The notes below the pieces were generated by a model. It was not told the DNA's origin. It saw only the letters and a list, made by a program, of their open reading frames with translations, and did no database searches. From contig NZ_AP022590.1 in NCBI RefSeq assembly GCF_010731775.1, positions 4,340,001-4,404,000 of the forward strand: DNA of 64,000 nucleotides, given 5' to 3'. This DNA is from Mycobacterium mantenii. Its GTDB lineage: Bacteria; Actinomycetota; Actinomycetes; Mycobacteriales; Mycobacteriaceae. Position numbers and translations under genes: made by a program. Every line of letters begins with the position of its first letter. Within the stretch, counting starts at the first letter, position 1. Shown here piece by piece: positions 1 to 16,874 of this stretch.

Positions 1-114
1 GCCCATCCGCGGTCCGAGGGTCGCGGGTCCGGCGTCGCCCTCCGCGGGACCGGTCGGAATAAGCGAAGCCAGGCCCCGGCCGAGGCCACCCTTCTTGCGT
101 AACGGCTGCGTCAT
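1..114 (-). CDS. parB: ParB chromosome-partitioning protein, N-terminal part
   Basis: Only the first 38 codons are inside the window; the gene runs off the left edge. The reading starts [20 protein letters not shown], which is the basic, glycine-rich N-terminus typical of mycobacterial ParB. ParB binds parS sites near the origin and spreads as a CTP-dependent clamp, giving ParA its cargo for origin segregation. It lies 23 bp downstream of parA on the same strand, the usual parAB arrangement, and two parS sites are present nearby. The DNA-binding and CTPase domains cannot be seen here, so identity rests on the N-terminus and the neighbourhood. Confidence 0.93.
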   Translation of the reverse strand, partial: MTQPLRKKGGLGRGLASLIPTGPAEGDAGPATLGPRMG

Positions 115-137
115 GGTCGTCCCTTCGCGGATGGTGG

Positions 138-2531
<2,394 letters not shown>

Positions 2532-2611
2532 GTCTTCTCTCCCTCATTTCATGGGCCCCGGCCCAATTAGGTCGCCCTGTCGGGGCGGACCCGGTAGCTA
2601 TTCCGCCGGTG

Positions 2612-3706
2612 TCAGCGTTTGCGTTTCTTCGGTCGGGCCCCGGGCCGCGGTGTGCGGTTGCTCGGGCCTTCGCTCGCTTTGGTCGCTGAGTCATCGGCCA
2701 TGTCGGACTCCGTCGCCGCGGAACCGGACCCGTCGGTGTCCGCGGCGGAAGGCGGCGAACCGTTCTCGCCGGCAGTTGCCGCCCTAGGATTTCGCTTCGG
2801 CTTGGCTCCCGGCGCCGGCGCATTCGCCGCGCGCCGCTGGATGGCTTCCTGCTTCTTAGCCTCGTCTTCCTTCTCGATCATCCCGAAGACGTAGTGCTGC
2901 TGCCCGAAGGTCCAGATGTTGTTGGCGAACCAATACAGGATGATCGCCAGCGGAAGAAACGGGCCACCGACGACCACGCCGAGCGGGAACACGTAGAGCG
3001 CGAGTTTGTTCATCATCGCGGTCTGCGGGTTGGCCGCCGCCTCCGGGCTCTGCCGTGCCACCGACGCCCGGCTGTTGAAGTAGGTTGCGACCCCGGCCAG
3101 GATCATCACCGGCAGCCCCACCGCGATCACGGCCGGCCGGCTGAAGAAGGTGAATGCGTCCAGTCCGGTGCGCTGCGTCATGAAGGCGCCGATCGGTGCC
3201 CCGAACAGGTTGGCGTCCAGGAAGTGTCCGACGTCCGTCGGGGTAAAGACGTAGTTTCCGGTGAGGCGGTTCTGGGCCACCGACAGGTGCGGCTGACCGA
3301 ATCCCCCGGTGGTGCGGTTGAACGAGCGCAACACGTGGTACAGGCCGATGAACACCGGGATCTGCGCCAGCATCGGCAGGCAGCCCAGGATCGGATTGAA
3401 GCCGTGCTCGCGCTGCAGCTTCTGCATCTCGAGCGCCATGCGTTGGCGATCCTTGCCGTACTTCTTCTGCAGCGCCTTGATCTGGGGCTGTAGTTCCTGC
3501 ATCTGACGCGTGGTCCGGATCTGACGCACGAAGGGCTTGTAGAGCAGGGCCCGGAGGCTGAACACCAAGAACATCACCGACAGTGCCCAGGCGAAGAAGT
3601 TCGACGGCCCCAGCATGGAGGCGAACAACTTGTACCAGACCCACATGATCCACGACACCGGGTAGTAGACGAAGTCGAGGCTAAAGAAATCAAACAAAAG
3701 ATCCAC
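2612..3706 (-). CDS. yidC: YidC/Oxa1 membrane protein insertase
   Basis: A 364-residue insertase that places membrane proteins into the cytoplasmic membrane alone or with SecYEG. The N-terminal transmembrane segment is followed by a cytoplasmic hairpin ([20 protein letters not shown]), further transmembrane segments, and a long polar, basic tail ending KKRKR that could contact ribosomes. I chose GTG 3706-3704 because the next residues ([10 protein letters not shown]) match the start of mycobacterial YidC and a GGGGAGA precedes it; the spacing is short, so this start is moderately sure. It overlaps the end of yidD by 17 bp, indicating translational coupling. Confidence 0.95.
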   Translation of the reverse strand: MDLLFDFFSLDFVYYPVSWIMWVWYKLFASMLGPSNFFAWALSVMFLVFSLRALLYKPFVRQIRTTRQMQELQPQIKALQKKYGKDRQRMALEMQKLQREHGFNPILGCLPMLAQIPVFIGLYHVLRSFNRTTGGFGQPHLSVAQNRLTGNYVFTPTDVGHFLDANLFGAPIGAFMTQRTGLDAFTFFSRPAVIAVGLPVMILAGVATYFNSRASVARQSPEAAANPQTAMMNKLALYVFPLGVVVGGPFLPLAIILYWFANNIWTFGQQHYVFGMIEKEDEAKKQEAIQRRAANAPAPGAKPKRNPRAATAGENGSPPSAADTDGSGSAATESDMADDSATKASEGPSNRTPRPGARPKKRKR

Positions 3707-4037
3707 TCTCCCCTCGCGCCGCTTGGACAGCCCAAGCGTCGCTGGCATGTTGGCAATTCACGTGGCTTCCCGGGCGGTCCGGAATCGGATCCCAACCGCC
3801 TTCATGCCATGGACCGCACTTGGCGAGTCTGGCTACAGCCAACCAGCTCCCCCGAATCAGGCCGTGCTCGTTGAGAGCATCGACCGCGTACTGGCTGCAA
3901 GTCGGAACGAAACGACACGTCGCCGGGCGTAGCGGCGACACCATATGCCGGTACAGCTGAATCAAAAAAATCACTCCGCGCGCGGCCGTCCTTCCCGCAT
4001 CACGGGTGAACGTGCGCAGCTGCGCCACCGCTCTCAT
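3690..4037 (-). CDS. yidD: YidD membrane-protein insertion efficiency factor
   Basis: A 115-residue member of the small YidD (DUF37) family, which helps YidC-dependent insertion. The family core is clear: [23 protein letters not shown], then [15 protein letters not shown] and [13 protein letters not shown], with the conserved Cys residues. ATG 4037-4035 overlaps the rnpA stop as ATGA; an upstream in-frame ATG at 4073 would lie inside rnpA. The C-terminal 30 residues are variable and polar. Confidence 0.94.
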   Translation of the reverse strand: MRAVAQLRTFTRDAGRTAARGVIFLIQLYRHMVSPLRPATCRFVPTCSQYAVDALNEHGLIRGSWLAVARLAKCGPWHEGGWDPIPDRPGSHVNCQHASDAWAVQAARGESGSFV

Positions 4038-4393
4038 CGCTGACTTCCCGCCGCCGGTATGCGCCGTAGACACCGGCGCAGTTCCTGCTCGAGCCGAGCC
4101 GAGGATGCGGTCCGGCTGCCGGGCAGCGCGCGGATCACCAGCTGATCGGATTGGCCGAGCTCGCCCAGCAGATTGCGCGCCACATGCCGCAGCCGGCGAG
4201 CGACCCGATGACGTTCCACGGCGGATCCGACGGGCTTGCCCACCACCAACCCGACGCGCGGGGGGCGGGGTTCGTCGCGGTGCTCCCCACGCCGAAAGTG
4301 CACGACGACATCCGGCTGCGCCATACGAATCCCGTGCTTCACCGTCGCGTCAAAGTCAATTGACCGCGTCATGCGGTTGCGCGCGGAAAGCAC
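4034..4393 (-). CDS. rnpA: RNase P protein component
   Basis: A 119-residue basic protein that binds the catalytic RNase P RNA and aids 5' maturation of tRNAs. The signature [20 protein letters not shown] (about residues 57-76) is the conserved RNA-binding RNR-type motif. The gene starts with GTG (4393-4391) just 23 bp after rpmH, the near-universal rpmH-rnpA pairing. An insertion rich in Arg and Asp ([12 protein letters not shown]) precedes the GLVVGK strand. Confidence 0.95.
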   Translation of the reverse strand: MLSARNRMTRSIDFDATVKHGIRMAQPDVVVHFRRGEHRDEPRPPRVGLVVGKPVGSAVERHRVARRLRHVARNLLGELGQSDQLVIRALPGSRTASSARLEQELRRCLRRIPAAGSQR

Positions 4394-4416
4394 CGCCGGA
4401 AGACCTGAAGTTGCGA

Positions 4417-4560
4417 TCAGGCAGAGAGCGCGCGACGACCCTTGCGGCGCCGACCGGATACGATCGCGCGTCCGGCACGAGTGCGCATCCGCAGGCGGAA
4501 GCCATGCACGCGGGCTCGGCGCCGGTTATTCGGCTGGAAGGTCCGCTTGCCCTTGGCCAC
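4417..4560 (-). CDS. rpmH: 50S ribosomal protein L34
   Basis: A 47-residue very basic ribosomal protein starting with GTG at 4560-4558. The translation begins [20 protein letters not shown] after the initiator and ends [12 protein letters not shown], matching L34 throughout. It is the first gene of the leftward rpmH-rnpA-yidD-yidC-jag-rsmG-parA-parB series and is transcribed divergently from dnaA. Confidence 0.97.
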   Translation of the reverse strand: MAKGKRTFQPNNRRRARVHGFRLRMRTRAGRAIVSGRRRKGRRALSA

Positions 4561-5158
4561 GACGTTCTCCTCGTTGTGTTGCCATCCGGCCGATCAGACA
4601 TTCGCATCGAGCTCGTCCGCGGTTCGACCGGAGGTGGTCTTGGTGCTGCTGGCCGGCGCGGTCCCCAGGTGGTTCGGGTCGCAGCCGTATCGCCGACTTT
4701 CGGGCGACTGTTTGAGGGTACTGACGAGGCTTCGCCTGGTCAAACCTGGCTTGCCACAACGAAGCCGCACGGAGGCGTCGGAACGTTTTCGGTTTCGGTC
4801 ACACCCGCCGCGCACGCCGCTAACATGACGAGCCGAAGCAAGCCCCACGTACCCTAAACGACCCGATTGGAATGCAGCAGAACTGTTGGCAGCCGAACGG
4901 AAAACTGTTAGCTTCTGCGAAGTCGTTTTAGACTGAAGCAGCGCTCGACAACGAAGCGAGGATGGTAGATCGACTAGCTGCCTAGACAACCTCCCGAGGT
5001 TTTCTTCCAGCGCGGAGATCGCGAGCCGTCGCCGGTAGGTTGTGGCTCGCCTACGATCATCCTGTCCACACCTGTGTATAACTATGTGGACAGTTGTTTT
5101 GTCGCCAAGCGTGGTGTGACTCGGGTCCGGGACGTTCGAAAACCAGGGAGATGCGTCG
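4561..5158. promoter_or_regulatory. rpmH-dnaA intergenic region with DnaA-box cluster
   Basis: About 600 bp without a gene. Three DnaA-box-like 9-mers lie close together 65-97 bp upstream of dnaA: CTGTCCACA at 5062-5070, TGTGTATAA at 5073-5081 (reverse of TTATACACA) and TGTGGACAG at 5085-5093. The first and third are each one base from the mycobacterial consensus TT(G/C)TCCACA, in opposite orientations. This fits autoregulation of dnaA or an upstream part of the origin. The leftward promoter for rpmH must also lie here, but I cannot place it. Confidence 0.75.
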
Positions 5159-6694
5159 TTGGCCGATGACCCCGGTTCCAGTTTCACGACAGTGTGGAAT
5201 GCGGTCGTTTCCGAGCTCAACGGGGAGCCCACTGCCGACGGCATGACCGTCAACCGCACGACGCTGGTCACTCCCCTCACCCCGCAGCAAAGAGCGTGGC
5301 TGAATCTGGTTCGCCCGCTGACCATCGTCGAGGGCTTTGCTCTGCTGTCGGTGCCGAGCAGTTTCGTGCAGAACGAGATCGAACGACATCTGCGCGCGCC
5401 CATCACCGATGCGCTCAGCCGTCGGCTTGGTCAGCAGATCCAACTGGGAGTCCGCATCGCTCCCCCGCCCGACGACGTCGAGGACGCGCTCATCCCGCCG
5501 GCGGAACCGTTCCCCGAATCCGATCCTTCCTTCGGCGGCGACGGACCGGCCGTCGATACCGAGGAAGCTTTCGAAAACAGCGAGACCGTCGGCGACAACC
5601 AGCCCGGCTGGCCCAACTACTTCACCGAGCGGCCGCACGCGATCGACCCGGCCGTCGCCGCCGGAACGAGCCTCAACCGCCGCTACACTTTCGACACTTT
5701 CGTCATCGGCGCCTCCAACCGGTTCGCACACGCGGCCGCCCTGGCGATCGCCGAAGCACCGGCGCGGGCTTACAACCCGTTGTTTATCTGGGGTGAGTCC
5801 GGTCTCGGTAAGACCCACCTGTTGCACGCCGCCGGGAATTACGCCCAGCGGCTGTTCCCGGGGATGCGGGTCAAGTACGTGTCCACCGAGGAGTTCACCA
5901 ACGACTTCATCAACTCGCTGCGTGACGACCGCAAAGTCGCGTTCAAGCGCAGCTACCGCGACGTCGACGTGCTGCTGGTCGATGACATTCAGTTCATCGA
6001 AGGCAAGGAAGGTATCCAGGAAGAGTTCTTCCACACCTTCAACACGCTGCACAACGCCAACAAGCAGATCGTCATCTCCTCGGACCGGCCGCCCAAACAG
6101 CTGGCCACCCTGGAAGACCGGCTGAGAACACGCTTCGAGTGGGGCTTGATCACCGATGTGCAGCCCCCGGAGCTGGAAACCCGGATCGCCATCTTGCGCA
6201 AGAAAGCTCAGATGGAGCGGCTGGCGGTGCCCGACGACGTGCTCGAACTCATCGCCAGCAGCATCGAGCGCAACATCCGCGAGCTCGAAGGTGCCCTGAT
6301 CCGGGTCACCGCGTTCGCCTCGCTGAACAAGACGCCGATCGACAAATCACTGGCCGAAATCGTCCTGCGCGACCTGATCGCCGATGCCAGCACCATGCAG
6401 ATCAGCGCGGCCACCATCATGGCGGCCACCGCCGAGTACTTCGACACCACCGTGGAAGAACTCCGCGGGCCCGGCAAGACTCGCGCGCTGGCGCAGTCGC
6501 GCCAGATCGCCATGTATCTATGCCGCGAGCTCACCGACCTCTCACTGCCCAAGATCGGCCAGGCGTTCGGCCGGGACCACACCACGGTCATGTATGCGCA
6601 GCGGAAGATCTTGTCCGAGATGGCCGAGCGCCGTGAGATTTTTGATCACGTCAAGGAGCTCACCACTCGCATCCGGCAGCGCTCCAAGCGCTGA
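5159..6694 (+). CDS. dnaA: Replication initiator DnaA
   Basis: A 511-residue AAA+ initiator that binds DnaA boxes and melts the origin. Domain I is at about residues 1-90; a long acidic linker rich in Pro, Glu and Asp follows. The AAA+ domain has Walker A GESGLGKT at 212-219 and Walker [10 protein letters not shown]. The C-terminal helix-turn-helix carries the DnaA signature [18 protein letters not shown]. The start is TTG, chosen from AGGGAG about 8 bases upstream and the N-terminus [16 protein letters not shown], as in other mycobacteria. The cluster of DnaA boxes upstream suggests autoregulation. Confidence 0.97.
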   Translation: MADDPGSSFTTVWNAVVSELNGEPTADGMTVNRTTLVTPLTPQQRAWLNLVRPLTIVEGFALLSVPSSFVQNEIERHLRAPITDALSRRLGQQIQLGVRIAPPPDDVEDALIPPAEPFPESDPSFGGDGPAVDTEEAFENSETVGDNQPGWPNYFTERPHAIDPAVAAGTSLNRRYTFDTFVIGASNRFAHAAALAIAEAPARAYNPLFIWGESGLGKTHLLHAAGNYAQRLFPGMRVKYVSTEEFTNDFINSLRDDRKVAFKRSYRDVDVLLVDDIQFIEGKEGIQEEFFHTFNTLHNANKQIVISSDRPPKQLATLEDRLRTRFEWGLITDVQPPELETRIAILRKKAQMERLAVPDDVLELIASSIERNIRELEGALIRVTAFASLNKTPIDKSLAEIVLRDLIADASTMQISAATIMAATAEYFDTTVEELRGPGKTRALAQSRQIAMYLCRELTDLSLPKIGQAFGRDHTTVMYAQRKILSEMAERREIFDHVKELTTRIRQRSKR

Positions 6695-7261
6695 GTTCTT
6701 CTCTCGCCCGGCGCACCGAGCGCCGTTTTCCGGGCTTCTGCTGCCCGAGTTTGTGATTTTTTTCGAGAAACTTCACGCGCGTCTGTCACACCCGCCACAC
6801 CGTGCGTATGTGGGCAGGGCTGTGCACAACGCAATTAAACGCCGGTGCAGTAACACCGCGTGCGTGCACAGCCGTGGTTCGTCCCCACCCACCCAACACA
6901 CCACCAACAGGTAGGCACGCCGCAATGCACAACCCGATCATGGCGCTAGCTGCGCCGAGACGGTGTTCTCCCCAGAATGCACAGGCCTTAATACTGGTAC
7001 TGAGATCTCTTCATCGGTTCTTCTTTGAAATACAGGCTTGGGGACGCGCGGCACACACCCGTCGCCTTGGCCTTGGTCAGCTCGGGTTGTCGGGCTTTGC
7101 GATTAGCTTTCAAGATGGCCCCGAAGGATCTACGGTTGTTCTTCGACTGCCGTAACGTTCGTCGTTGGCATTGCATGTCATCGGCGTTCGTGGCGGAGCC
7201 CCGTGCTAGCGGCGGGCGGCTAGCCAATGGATTCGAAACGCTGAGTAGGTGAAGGGACGCT
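6695..7261. other. Replication origin oriC (dnaA-dnaN spacer)
   Basis: A 567-bp non-coding spacer between dnaA and dnaN, the established location of mycobacterial oriC. It contains degenerate DnaA-box-like 9-mers, for example TGTGGGCAG at 6809-6817 and TGTGCACAA at 6821-6829, repeated TGCACA cores, and a short A/T-rich stretch at about 6750-6770 that could aid unwinding. No exact TTGTCCACA is visible within the spacer, consistent with the loose boxes reported for mycobacterial origins. The assignment rests mainly on position. Confidence 0.85.
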
Positions 7262-8461
7262 ATGGACGCGGCGACGACAACGGCTGGCCTCAGCGACTTG
7301 AAATTTCGTTTAACGCGGGAGTCTTTCGCCGACGCGGTCTCGTGGGTGGCGAAGAACCTGCCGTCCAGACCAGCGGTGCCGGTGCTGTCCGGTGTGCTGC
7401 TGTCTGGAACCGACGAGGGCCTGACGATCTCCGGATTCGATTACGAAGTTTCCGCCGAAGCACAGGTTTCAGCCGAAATCGCTTCTCCGGGAAGCGTTTT
7501 GGTATCCGGCCGGTTGTTGTCGGACATCGTGCGGGCACTGCCGAACAAGCCCATCGACTTCTACGTCAACGGTAATCGCGTGGCGCTGCACTGCGGAAAC
7601 GCCAGGTTCTCGTTGCCGACGATGGCCGTCGAGGATTACCCGACGCTGCCGACGCTGCCGGAAGAGACCGGGGCGCTGCCCGCTGATCTGTTCGCCGAGG
7701 CGATCGGCCAGGTTGTCATCGCCGCCGGCCGCGACGACACGTTGCCGATGCTGACCGGTATCAGGGTAGAGATTTCGGGGGACACGGTGGTGTTGGCCGC
7801 GACCGACAGATTCCGTTTGGCAGTTCGCGAGCTGACTTGGTCGGCGGCCGCACCGGACATCGAAGCCGCGGTCCTGGTGCCGGCCAAGACGCTGGCCGAA
7901 GCCGCCCGGACCGGCGCCGACGGCTCCGAGGTCCGGTTGTCATTGGGTGCGGGCTCGGGCGTCGGAAAAGATGGATTGCTCGGCATCAGCGGTAATGGCA
8001 AGCGCAGCACCACCCGCCTGCTCGATGCGGAGTTTCCGAAGTTCCGTCAGCTGCTGCCGGCCGAGCACACGGCCGTGGCGACCATCAATGTGGCGGAGTT
8101 GACCGAGGCCATCAAGCTGGTGGCGTTGGTGGCCGACCGTGGTGCGCAGGTGCGGATGGAATTCAGCGAAGGTTCGCTGCGGTTGTCCGCCGGTGCCGAT
8201 GACGTCGGCCGGGCCGAAGAAGATCTGGCGGTCGATTTTGTCGGCGAGCCGTTGACGATCGCCTTCAACCCGACGTACCTGACCGACGGATTAGGATCGG
8301 TCCATTCCGAGCGGGTGTCGTTCGGTTTCACTACTCCGGGTAAGCCGGCGTTGCTGCGTCCGGCGTTGAACGACGACAGCCACCCGACCGGCCCGGGCCC
8401 CTACAGCGCCCTGCCGACCGATTACGTCTACTTGTTGATGCCTGTCCGGTTGCCTGGCTAG
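7262..8461 (+). CDS. dnaN: DNA polymerase III beta subunit (sliding clamp)
   Basis: A 399-residue protein that forms the dimeric ring tethering DNA polymerases to the template. Three clamp-fold repeats are visible: an N-terminal part with [11 protein letters not shown], a middle part with [11 protein letters not shown] and [11 protein letters not shown], and a C-terminal part. It ends with [10 protein letters not shown], the terminal segment of the pocket that binds clamp-interacting proteins. ATG 7262 follows AGGGA. The stop is immediately followed by the recF GTG, so the two are probably translationally coupled. Confidence 0.97.
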   Translation: MDAATTTAGLSDLKFRLTRESFADAVSWVAKNLPSRPAVPVLSGVLLSGTDEGLTISGFDYEVSAEAQVSAEIASPGSVLVSGRLLSDIVRALPNKPIDFYVNGNRVALHCGNARFSLPTMAVEDYPTLPTLPEETGALPADLFAEAIGQVVIAAGRDDTLPMLTGIRVEISGDTVVLAATDRFRLAVRELTWSAAAPDIEAAVLVPAKTLAEAARTGADGSEVRLSLGAGSGVGKDGLLGISGNGKRSTTRLLDAEFPKFRQLLPAEHTAVATINVAELTEAIKLVALVADRGAQVRMEFSEGSLRLSAGADDVGRAEEDLAVDFVGEPLTIAFNPTYLTDGLGSVHSERVSFGFTTPGKPALLRPALNDDSHPTGPGPYSALPTDYVYLLMPVRLPG

Positions 8462-9619
8462 GTGTACGTCCGGCATTTGGGACTGCGTGACTTCCGGTCC
8501 TGGGCACACGCCGACCTCGAATTGCAGCCTGGTCGGACGGTCTTCATCGGGTCCAACGGGTTCGGGAAGACGAATCTCCTTGAGGCGCTGTGGTATTCGA
8601 GCACCCTGGGTTCACATCGGGTGGGAACCGACCTGCCGTTGATTCGCGCGGGTGCCGACCGCGCGCTGATTTCCACAATCGTCGTCAACGAAGGCAGGGA
8701 GTGTGCGGTCGATCTGGAAATCGCCGCGGGCCGGGCGAATAAGGCACGGCTGAATCGTTCCCCGGTGCGCAGTACCCGCGAAGTGATCGGGGTCCTGCGC
8801 GCGGTGCTGTTTGCTCCCGAAGACCTGTCGTTGGTGCGGGGTGATCCGTCGGACCGGCGCCGCTACCTCGATGACCTGGCGACGGTGCGCCGCCCGGCGG
8901 TGGCCGCGGTGCGGGTCGACTACGAAAAAGTCTTGCGGCAGCGCACGGCGTTGTTGAAATCGCTGTCCGGTGCGCGCTACCGGGGCGACCAGGGCGCGCT
9001 GGACACGCTCGACGTGTGGGACAGTCGCCTCGCCGAACACGGTGCCCAATTGATGGCCGCGCGTATCGATTTGGTGAACCAGTTGGCTCCGGAGGTCGAA
9101 AAGGCGTATCAGCTTTTGGCTCCCGGATCGCGTGCCGCGTCCATCGGTTATCGATCCAGCCTGGCTGCCGAGGCGGCGGCTGATCTCGCCGGCGCCGATC
9201 GTGAATTCCTGGAAGCCGCCTTGCTGGCGGCATTGTCGGCACGCCGCGGCGCGGAGCTGGAACGGGGCATGTGTCTGGTCGGGCCGCACCGCGATGACCT
9301 GGAATTGTGGCTCGGGGATCAACCCGCGAAAGGCTTTGCCAGCCATGGGGAGTCGTGGTCGTTTGCTTTGTCGCTGCGGCTGGCCGCTTACGAACTACTG
9401 CGTGCCGAGGAAAGCGAACCCGTGTTGTTGCTCGACGACGTATTCGCCGAGCTCGATACCGCCCGGCGCCGCGCACTCGCCACGGTGGCCGAATCCGCCG
9501 AACAAGTGTTGGTCACCGCCGCGGTGCTCGAAGACATTCCGGCGGGCTGGGAAGCTCGACAGGTCTACGTCGACTTATGCGACGGCGACTCGGGCCGGGT
9601 ATCGGAGATGCACTCATGA
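8462..9619 (+). CDS. recF: RecF recombination mediator
   Basis: A 385-residue SMC-like ATPase that binds gapped DNA and, with RecR, helps load RecA. Walker A GSNGFGKT lies at residues 30-37; the ABC-type signature region is near [14 protein letters not shown], followed by the Walker B region [13 protein letters not shown] close to the C-terminus. The GTG start directly abuts the dnaN stop, and the end overlaps the next gene as ATGA. Length is normal for mycobacterial RecF. Confidence 0.96.
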   Translation: MYVRHLGLRDFRSWAHADLELQPGRTVFIGSNGFGKTNLLEALWYSSTLGSHRVGTDLPLIRAGADRALISTIVVNEGRECAVDLEIAAGRANKARLNRSPVRSTREVIGVLRAVLFAPEDLSLVRGDPSDRRRYLDDLATVRRPAVAAVRVDYEKVLRQRTALLKSLSGARYRGDQGALDTLDVWDSRLAEHGAQLMAARIDLVNQLAPEVEKAYQLLAPGSRAASIGYRSSLAAEAAADLAGADREFLEAALLAALSARRGAELERGMCLVGPHRDDLELWLGDQPAKGFASHGESWSFALSLRLAAYELLRAEESEPVLLLDDVFAELDTARRRALATVAESAEQVLVTAAVLEDIPAGWEARQVYVDLCDGDSGRVSEMHS

Positions 9620-10173
9620 CCGGTACGGATGACGGTCCGCGCCCCAGCGGGGCGTCGAGTGCGCTGAGTGGGATCGATTTGGTCAGGCGCACCCTCGAGG
9701 AGGCTCGGGCCGCGGCCCGGGCCCAGGGAAAAGATGCCGGCCGCGGCCGGGCGGTGGCTCCCGTGCCGCGCCGGGTGGCGGGCCGGCGACGCAGCTGGTC
9801 GGGACCCGGACCCGACGTTCGAGACCCGCAACCGCTGGGCAGCCTGGCGCGCGAACTGGCGAAAAAACGGGGTTGGTCAGCGCAAGTCGCCGAGGGCACC
9901 GTGCTGGGAAACTGGGCGACGGTGGTTGGCCACCAGATCGCCGACCATGCGGTGCCGACCGCCCTGAACGAGGGCGTGCTGAGCGTGACCGCCGAATCGA
10001 CGGCGTGGGCCACCCAGTTGCGGATGATCCAGTCGCAGTTGTTGGCCAAGATCGCGGCCGCCGTCGGCAACGGAGTCGTGACGTCGTTGAGAATCACCGG
10101 CCCGGCCGCACCCTCCTGGCGTAAGGGGCCGCGTCACATCGCGGGACGAGGCCCGCGCGACACCTACGGTTAG
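9616..10173 (+). CDS. DUF721 (DciA-like) protein, Rv0004 homologue
   Basis: A 185-residue protein with a Gly/Arg/Ala-rich N-terminal half and a C-terminal DUF721 domain ([14 protein letters not shown] through [11 protein letters not shown]). DUF721 proteins include DciA, a helicase loader or operator in bacteria without DnaC; for the mycobacterial protein a role in DnaB function has been reported, so helicase loading is the likely role. ATG 9616 overlaps the recF stop (ATGA). An open frame extends upstream inside recF but is only a shadow. Placement at the origin fits replication initiation. Confidence 0.9.
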   Translation: MTGTDDGPRPSGASSALSGIDLVRRTLEEARAAARAQGKDAGRGRAVAPVPRRVAGRRRSWSGPGPDVRDPQPLGSLARELAKKRGWSAQVAEGTVLGNWATVVGHQIADHAVPTALNEGVLSVTAESTAWATQLRMIQSQLLAKIAAAVGNGVVTSLRITGPAAPSWRKGPRHIAGRGPRDTYG

Positions 10174-10180
10174 GGAGTCA

Positions 10181-10214
10181 GACCCCCGCCTGCGGATGCC
10201 CAGACGGGGGTTTG
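10181..10214 (+). terminator. Hairpin terminator-like element after the DUF721 gene
   Basis: ACCCCCG at 10182-10188 pairs with CGGGGGT at 10205-10211, followed by a short T run (TTTG). It lies 8 bases after the DUF721 stop and before the gyrB promoter region, so it could separate the dnaA-recF transcript from gyrBA. The T tract is weak. Confidence 0.55.
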
Positions 10215-10375
10215 TCCACAGGCCCCTGAAATCGGCCAGGACGACGCAGACCCCCTCGACGCACGTCGGGACGCGGCCAGAATAAAGAAATCGTGCGCAC
10301 GGCGCGGTTAGCTGGGTAGAAACGCGGCCAGAAAATCGGTCCCGACGCCCGATCACGCTAGACTGGCGGGATGCG
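10212..10375 (+). promoter_or_regulatory. gyrB: gyrB upstream region: DnaA box and -10 element
   Basis: A perfect DnaA box TTGTCCACA is at 10212-10220, just after the terminator hairpin. A strong mycobacterial -10 hexamer TAGACT is at 10359-10364, six bases before ATG 10371. That ATG opens a five-codon reading frame (MRLLR, stop 10386-10388), so a transcript started there could be leaderless for a tiny upstream peptide. The -35 region is weak, as is common in mycobacteria. Confidence 0.6.
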
Positions 10376-10406
10376 ACTGTTGCGGTGACTGGAACCGCCC
10401 GCATGA

Positions 10407-12464
<2,058 letters not shown>

Positions 12465-12511
12465 CGCCTCAGCACCTGCTACCCCACTGAAATCTCACCG
12501 ATGAGGAATAG

Positions 12512-15031
<2,520 letters not shown>

Positions 15032-15046
15032 TCGGTACCGAACCAC

Positions 15047-15175
15047 TAGACTCAGCCGGATGACGATGCGGGCCGCGGGGCGGCCCGCGGAGGAATCGGG
15101 CATTTAGACTCAGCCGGATGACGATGCGGGCCGCGGGGCGGCCCGCGGAGGAATCGGGCATTTAGACTCAGCCCG
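15047..15175 (+). repeat. 58-bp tandem repeat carrying TAGACT promoter elements
   Basis: Two full identical 58-bp copies (15047-15104, 15105-15162) and a partial third copy start with TAGACT, a good mycobacterial -10 hexamer. Each full copy then has an ATG seven bases later and a 15-codon frame (MTMRAAGRPAEESGI) whose TAG stop is the first three bases of the next TAGACT. Each also contains the inverted repeat CGGGCCGC-GGG-GCGGCCCG. The third TAGACT (15163-15168) sits about 70 bp before the DUF3566 gene and probably drives it. Confidence 0.85.
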
Positions 15176-15236
15176 ACCAGACAGAATGCGACTGCCACCG
15201 CGCGGGCGGCCAGGGTAGGAGACCTAAGGAGTCGGG

Positions 15237-16115
15237 GTGACCTCACCGAACGAGCCGGGCGCCCCCAACAAGGGGGACGGCCCCAACGGGGATGGTTCGG
15301 TCGAGCGCGCCGGGGTGCGCCGGGCCGCGCCGCCCGCATCGGGTGGCGGCGCCCCCCATGAGGGTGGGGAGGGACCACCGTGGCAGCGCGGCGGTGCCCG
15401 GCCCTCGCAGCCGGGGCCCCGGCAGCACGAGGCGTCCACCGATAAGCGGCCATCGGGCCAGCAGAGCGGCGTCGCGCCCCGACTGAACCGCTTCATCTCC
15501 GGCACCGCAGCGCCCGCACCCGGCGGTCCGGCGCATGCCAAGGAACCTGAGCCTGCGCGCACCGAGGGATCCCCGGCCGAGGCCTACGCTAGTGAACTGC
15601 CGGATCTGTCCGGCCCGCTGCCGCGTGGCCCACACCGCAAGCCCGCACCCGAGCGTCCCGCAGATTCGTCGAGCTCGTCGGGCGGACGTCCGACAACCGC
15701 CGAGAGCCGGGAAAGCCGCGACAACCGAGTGCAGGTGTCTCGGCGAACGCGGGGCCCCGTGCGCGCCAGCATGCAGATTCGGCGGATCGATCCCTGGAGC
15801 ACGTTGAAGGTATCGCTGCTGCTCTCGGTGGCTTTGTTCTTCGTCTGGATGATCGCCGTCGCGTTCCTCTACCTGGTGCTCGGGGGCATGGGCGTGTGGT
15901 CGAAGTTGAACAGCAACGTCGGCGACTTGCTGAACAACACCAGCGGCAGCAGCGGCGAACTGGTGTCCAGCGGCACGATTTTCGGCGGCGCCGTCTTGAT
16001 CGGCTTGGTCAACATCGTGCTGCTCACCGCGATGGCCACCATCGCCGCGTTCGTCTACAACCTCACCACGGATCTGATCGGCGGTGTCGAAGTGACATTG
16101 GCGGATCGCGACTAG
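15237..16115 (+). CDS. DUF3566 transmembrane protein, Rv0007 homologue
   Basis: A 292-residue protein. Residues 1-175 are Pro/Gly/Ala-rich, polar and probably disordered and cytoplasmic. A conserved C-terminal DUF3566 domain ([16 protein letters not shown] to [11 protein letters not shown]) has two transmembrane segments at about 187-215 and 245-270. GTG 15237 has AAGGAG at good spacing. The gene follows gyrA in all mycobacteria I know of; its function is unknown, though membrane localisation is clear. Transcription probably starts in the tandem promoter-like repeat upstream. Confidence 0.88.
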   Translation: MTSPNEPGAPNKGDGPNGDGSVERAGVRRAAPPASGGGAPHEGGEGPPWQRGGARPSQPGPRQHEASTDKRPSGQQSGVAPRLNRFISGTAAPAPGGPAHAKEPEPARTEGSPAEAYASELPDLSGPLPRGPHRKPAPERPADSSSSSGGRPTTAESRESRDNRVQVSRRTRGPVRASMQIRRIDPWSTLKVSLLLSVALFFVWMIAVAFLYLVLGGMGVWSKLNSNVGDLLNNTSGSSGELVSSGTIFGGAVLIGLVNIVLLTAMATIAAFVYNLTTDLIGGVEVTLADRD

Positions 16116-16186
16116 CAGTGGATGCTGCGCTTTTGGGAGTCGGGCGGCTATTGCGGTAATCTCGTCGCTCGGCCGTACGCGAGTAC

Positions 16187-16260
16187 GGGCCTATAGCTCA
16201 GGCGGTTAGAGCGCTTCGCTGATAACGAAGAGGTCGGAGGTTCGAGTCCTCCTAGGCCCA
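16187..16260 (+). tRNA. ileT: tRNA-Ile (GAT)
   Basis: A 74-nt cloverleaf: acceptor GGGCCTA pairs with TAGGCCC, the anticodon arm CTTCG-CTGATAA-CGAAG gives anticodon GAT, and the T arm is GGAGG-TTCGAGT-CCTCC. The 3' CCA is not encoded. It corresponds to ileT next to Rv0007 in M. tuberculosis. Confidence 0.97.
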
Positions 16261-16408
16261 CAACCATGTGCCCGTCAAGACGTTGCGTAAGACTCGCACT
16301 GCCACTGGGGCTTGCCGCCGTATTGGCAGCGGTGGCGTGGTCACGACGTGGAGTCGAGATCTGGCACGTGGCTGTGGATGACCAAGGTCAACCACCCAGT
16401 CACGATGA

Positions 16409-16481
16409 GGGGCCTTAGCTCAGTTGGTAGAGCACCGCCTTTGCAAGGCGGGTGTCAGGGGTTCGATTCCCCTAGGCTCCA
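16409..16481 (+). tRNA. alaT: tRNA-Ala (TGC)
   Basis: A 73-nt cloverleaf: acceptor GGGGCCT with AGGCTCC, anticodon loop TTTGCAA giving TGC, and T arm GGGGTTCGATTCCCC. It is followed by the accessory lipid locus, which begins about 400 bp downstream. I found no copy of its 3' end at the far side of that block. Confidence 0.97.
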
Positions 16482-16874
16482 CAACGCTGCGGACCTCCAT
16501 CAACCCGACCGCACCGACCGACGCGTGCGGGTCAAGCCACGAGACACTCGAGTGGCGCTCAAGAATTTCAGTTAACTCCGATCCCGGACATCTCAGGTCC
16601 GCAGATAACCTCACGGACCGATCGTGTTCCGCTAACATCTGTAAGCACTGATTGCGTGACCCGTAAGCCACCGCCGCCGTAAAGGCGACTGACCTGCAGC
16701 AAATCTCCAGCCCTACCACATATTCTCAATATCGGCGACGCAGTAGGCAGCCCGGCAATTGACCGGTTGCTAACCAGCGATAAGGCAGCCCACGGCGCAA
16801 CTCCACCTTTGCTACGAGGAGGAAACGGCTTTGTACGGGCTAATCCGCAGTGGGGTGAGTGCTCAGGGTCGGCC
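16482..16874 (+). promoter_or_regulatory. Leader of the PKS locus
   Basis: About 390 bp without a recognised gene. A -35-like TTGACC at 16759-16764 is followed 16 bases later by TAAGGC, a weak -10. A very strong ribosome-binding site GAGGAGGA at 16816-16823 is not in frame with the PKS; it precedes TTG 16831, which opens a 20-codon frame ending TAG 16891-16893 and overlapping the PKS start. This could be a leader peptide coupling translation into the PKS, or chance. Confidence 0.4.

Noticed and set aside
4006-4857. Long plus-strand open frame opposite rnpA and rpmH
   Set aside because: Antisense to recognised rnpA and rpmH; Arg/Ala/Pro-rich composition typical of a GC-rich shadow.
16409-16481. 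tRNA-Ala as an attachment site with a matching repeat near 36560
   Set aside because: I looked for the tRNA 3' end near tetR, the P450 and cwsA and found no copy; no integrase is present.
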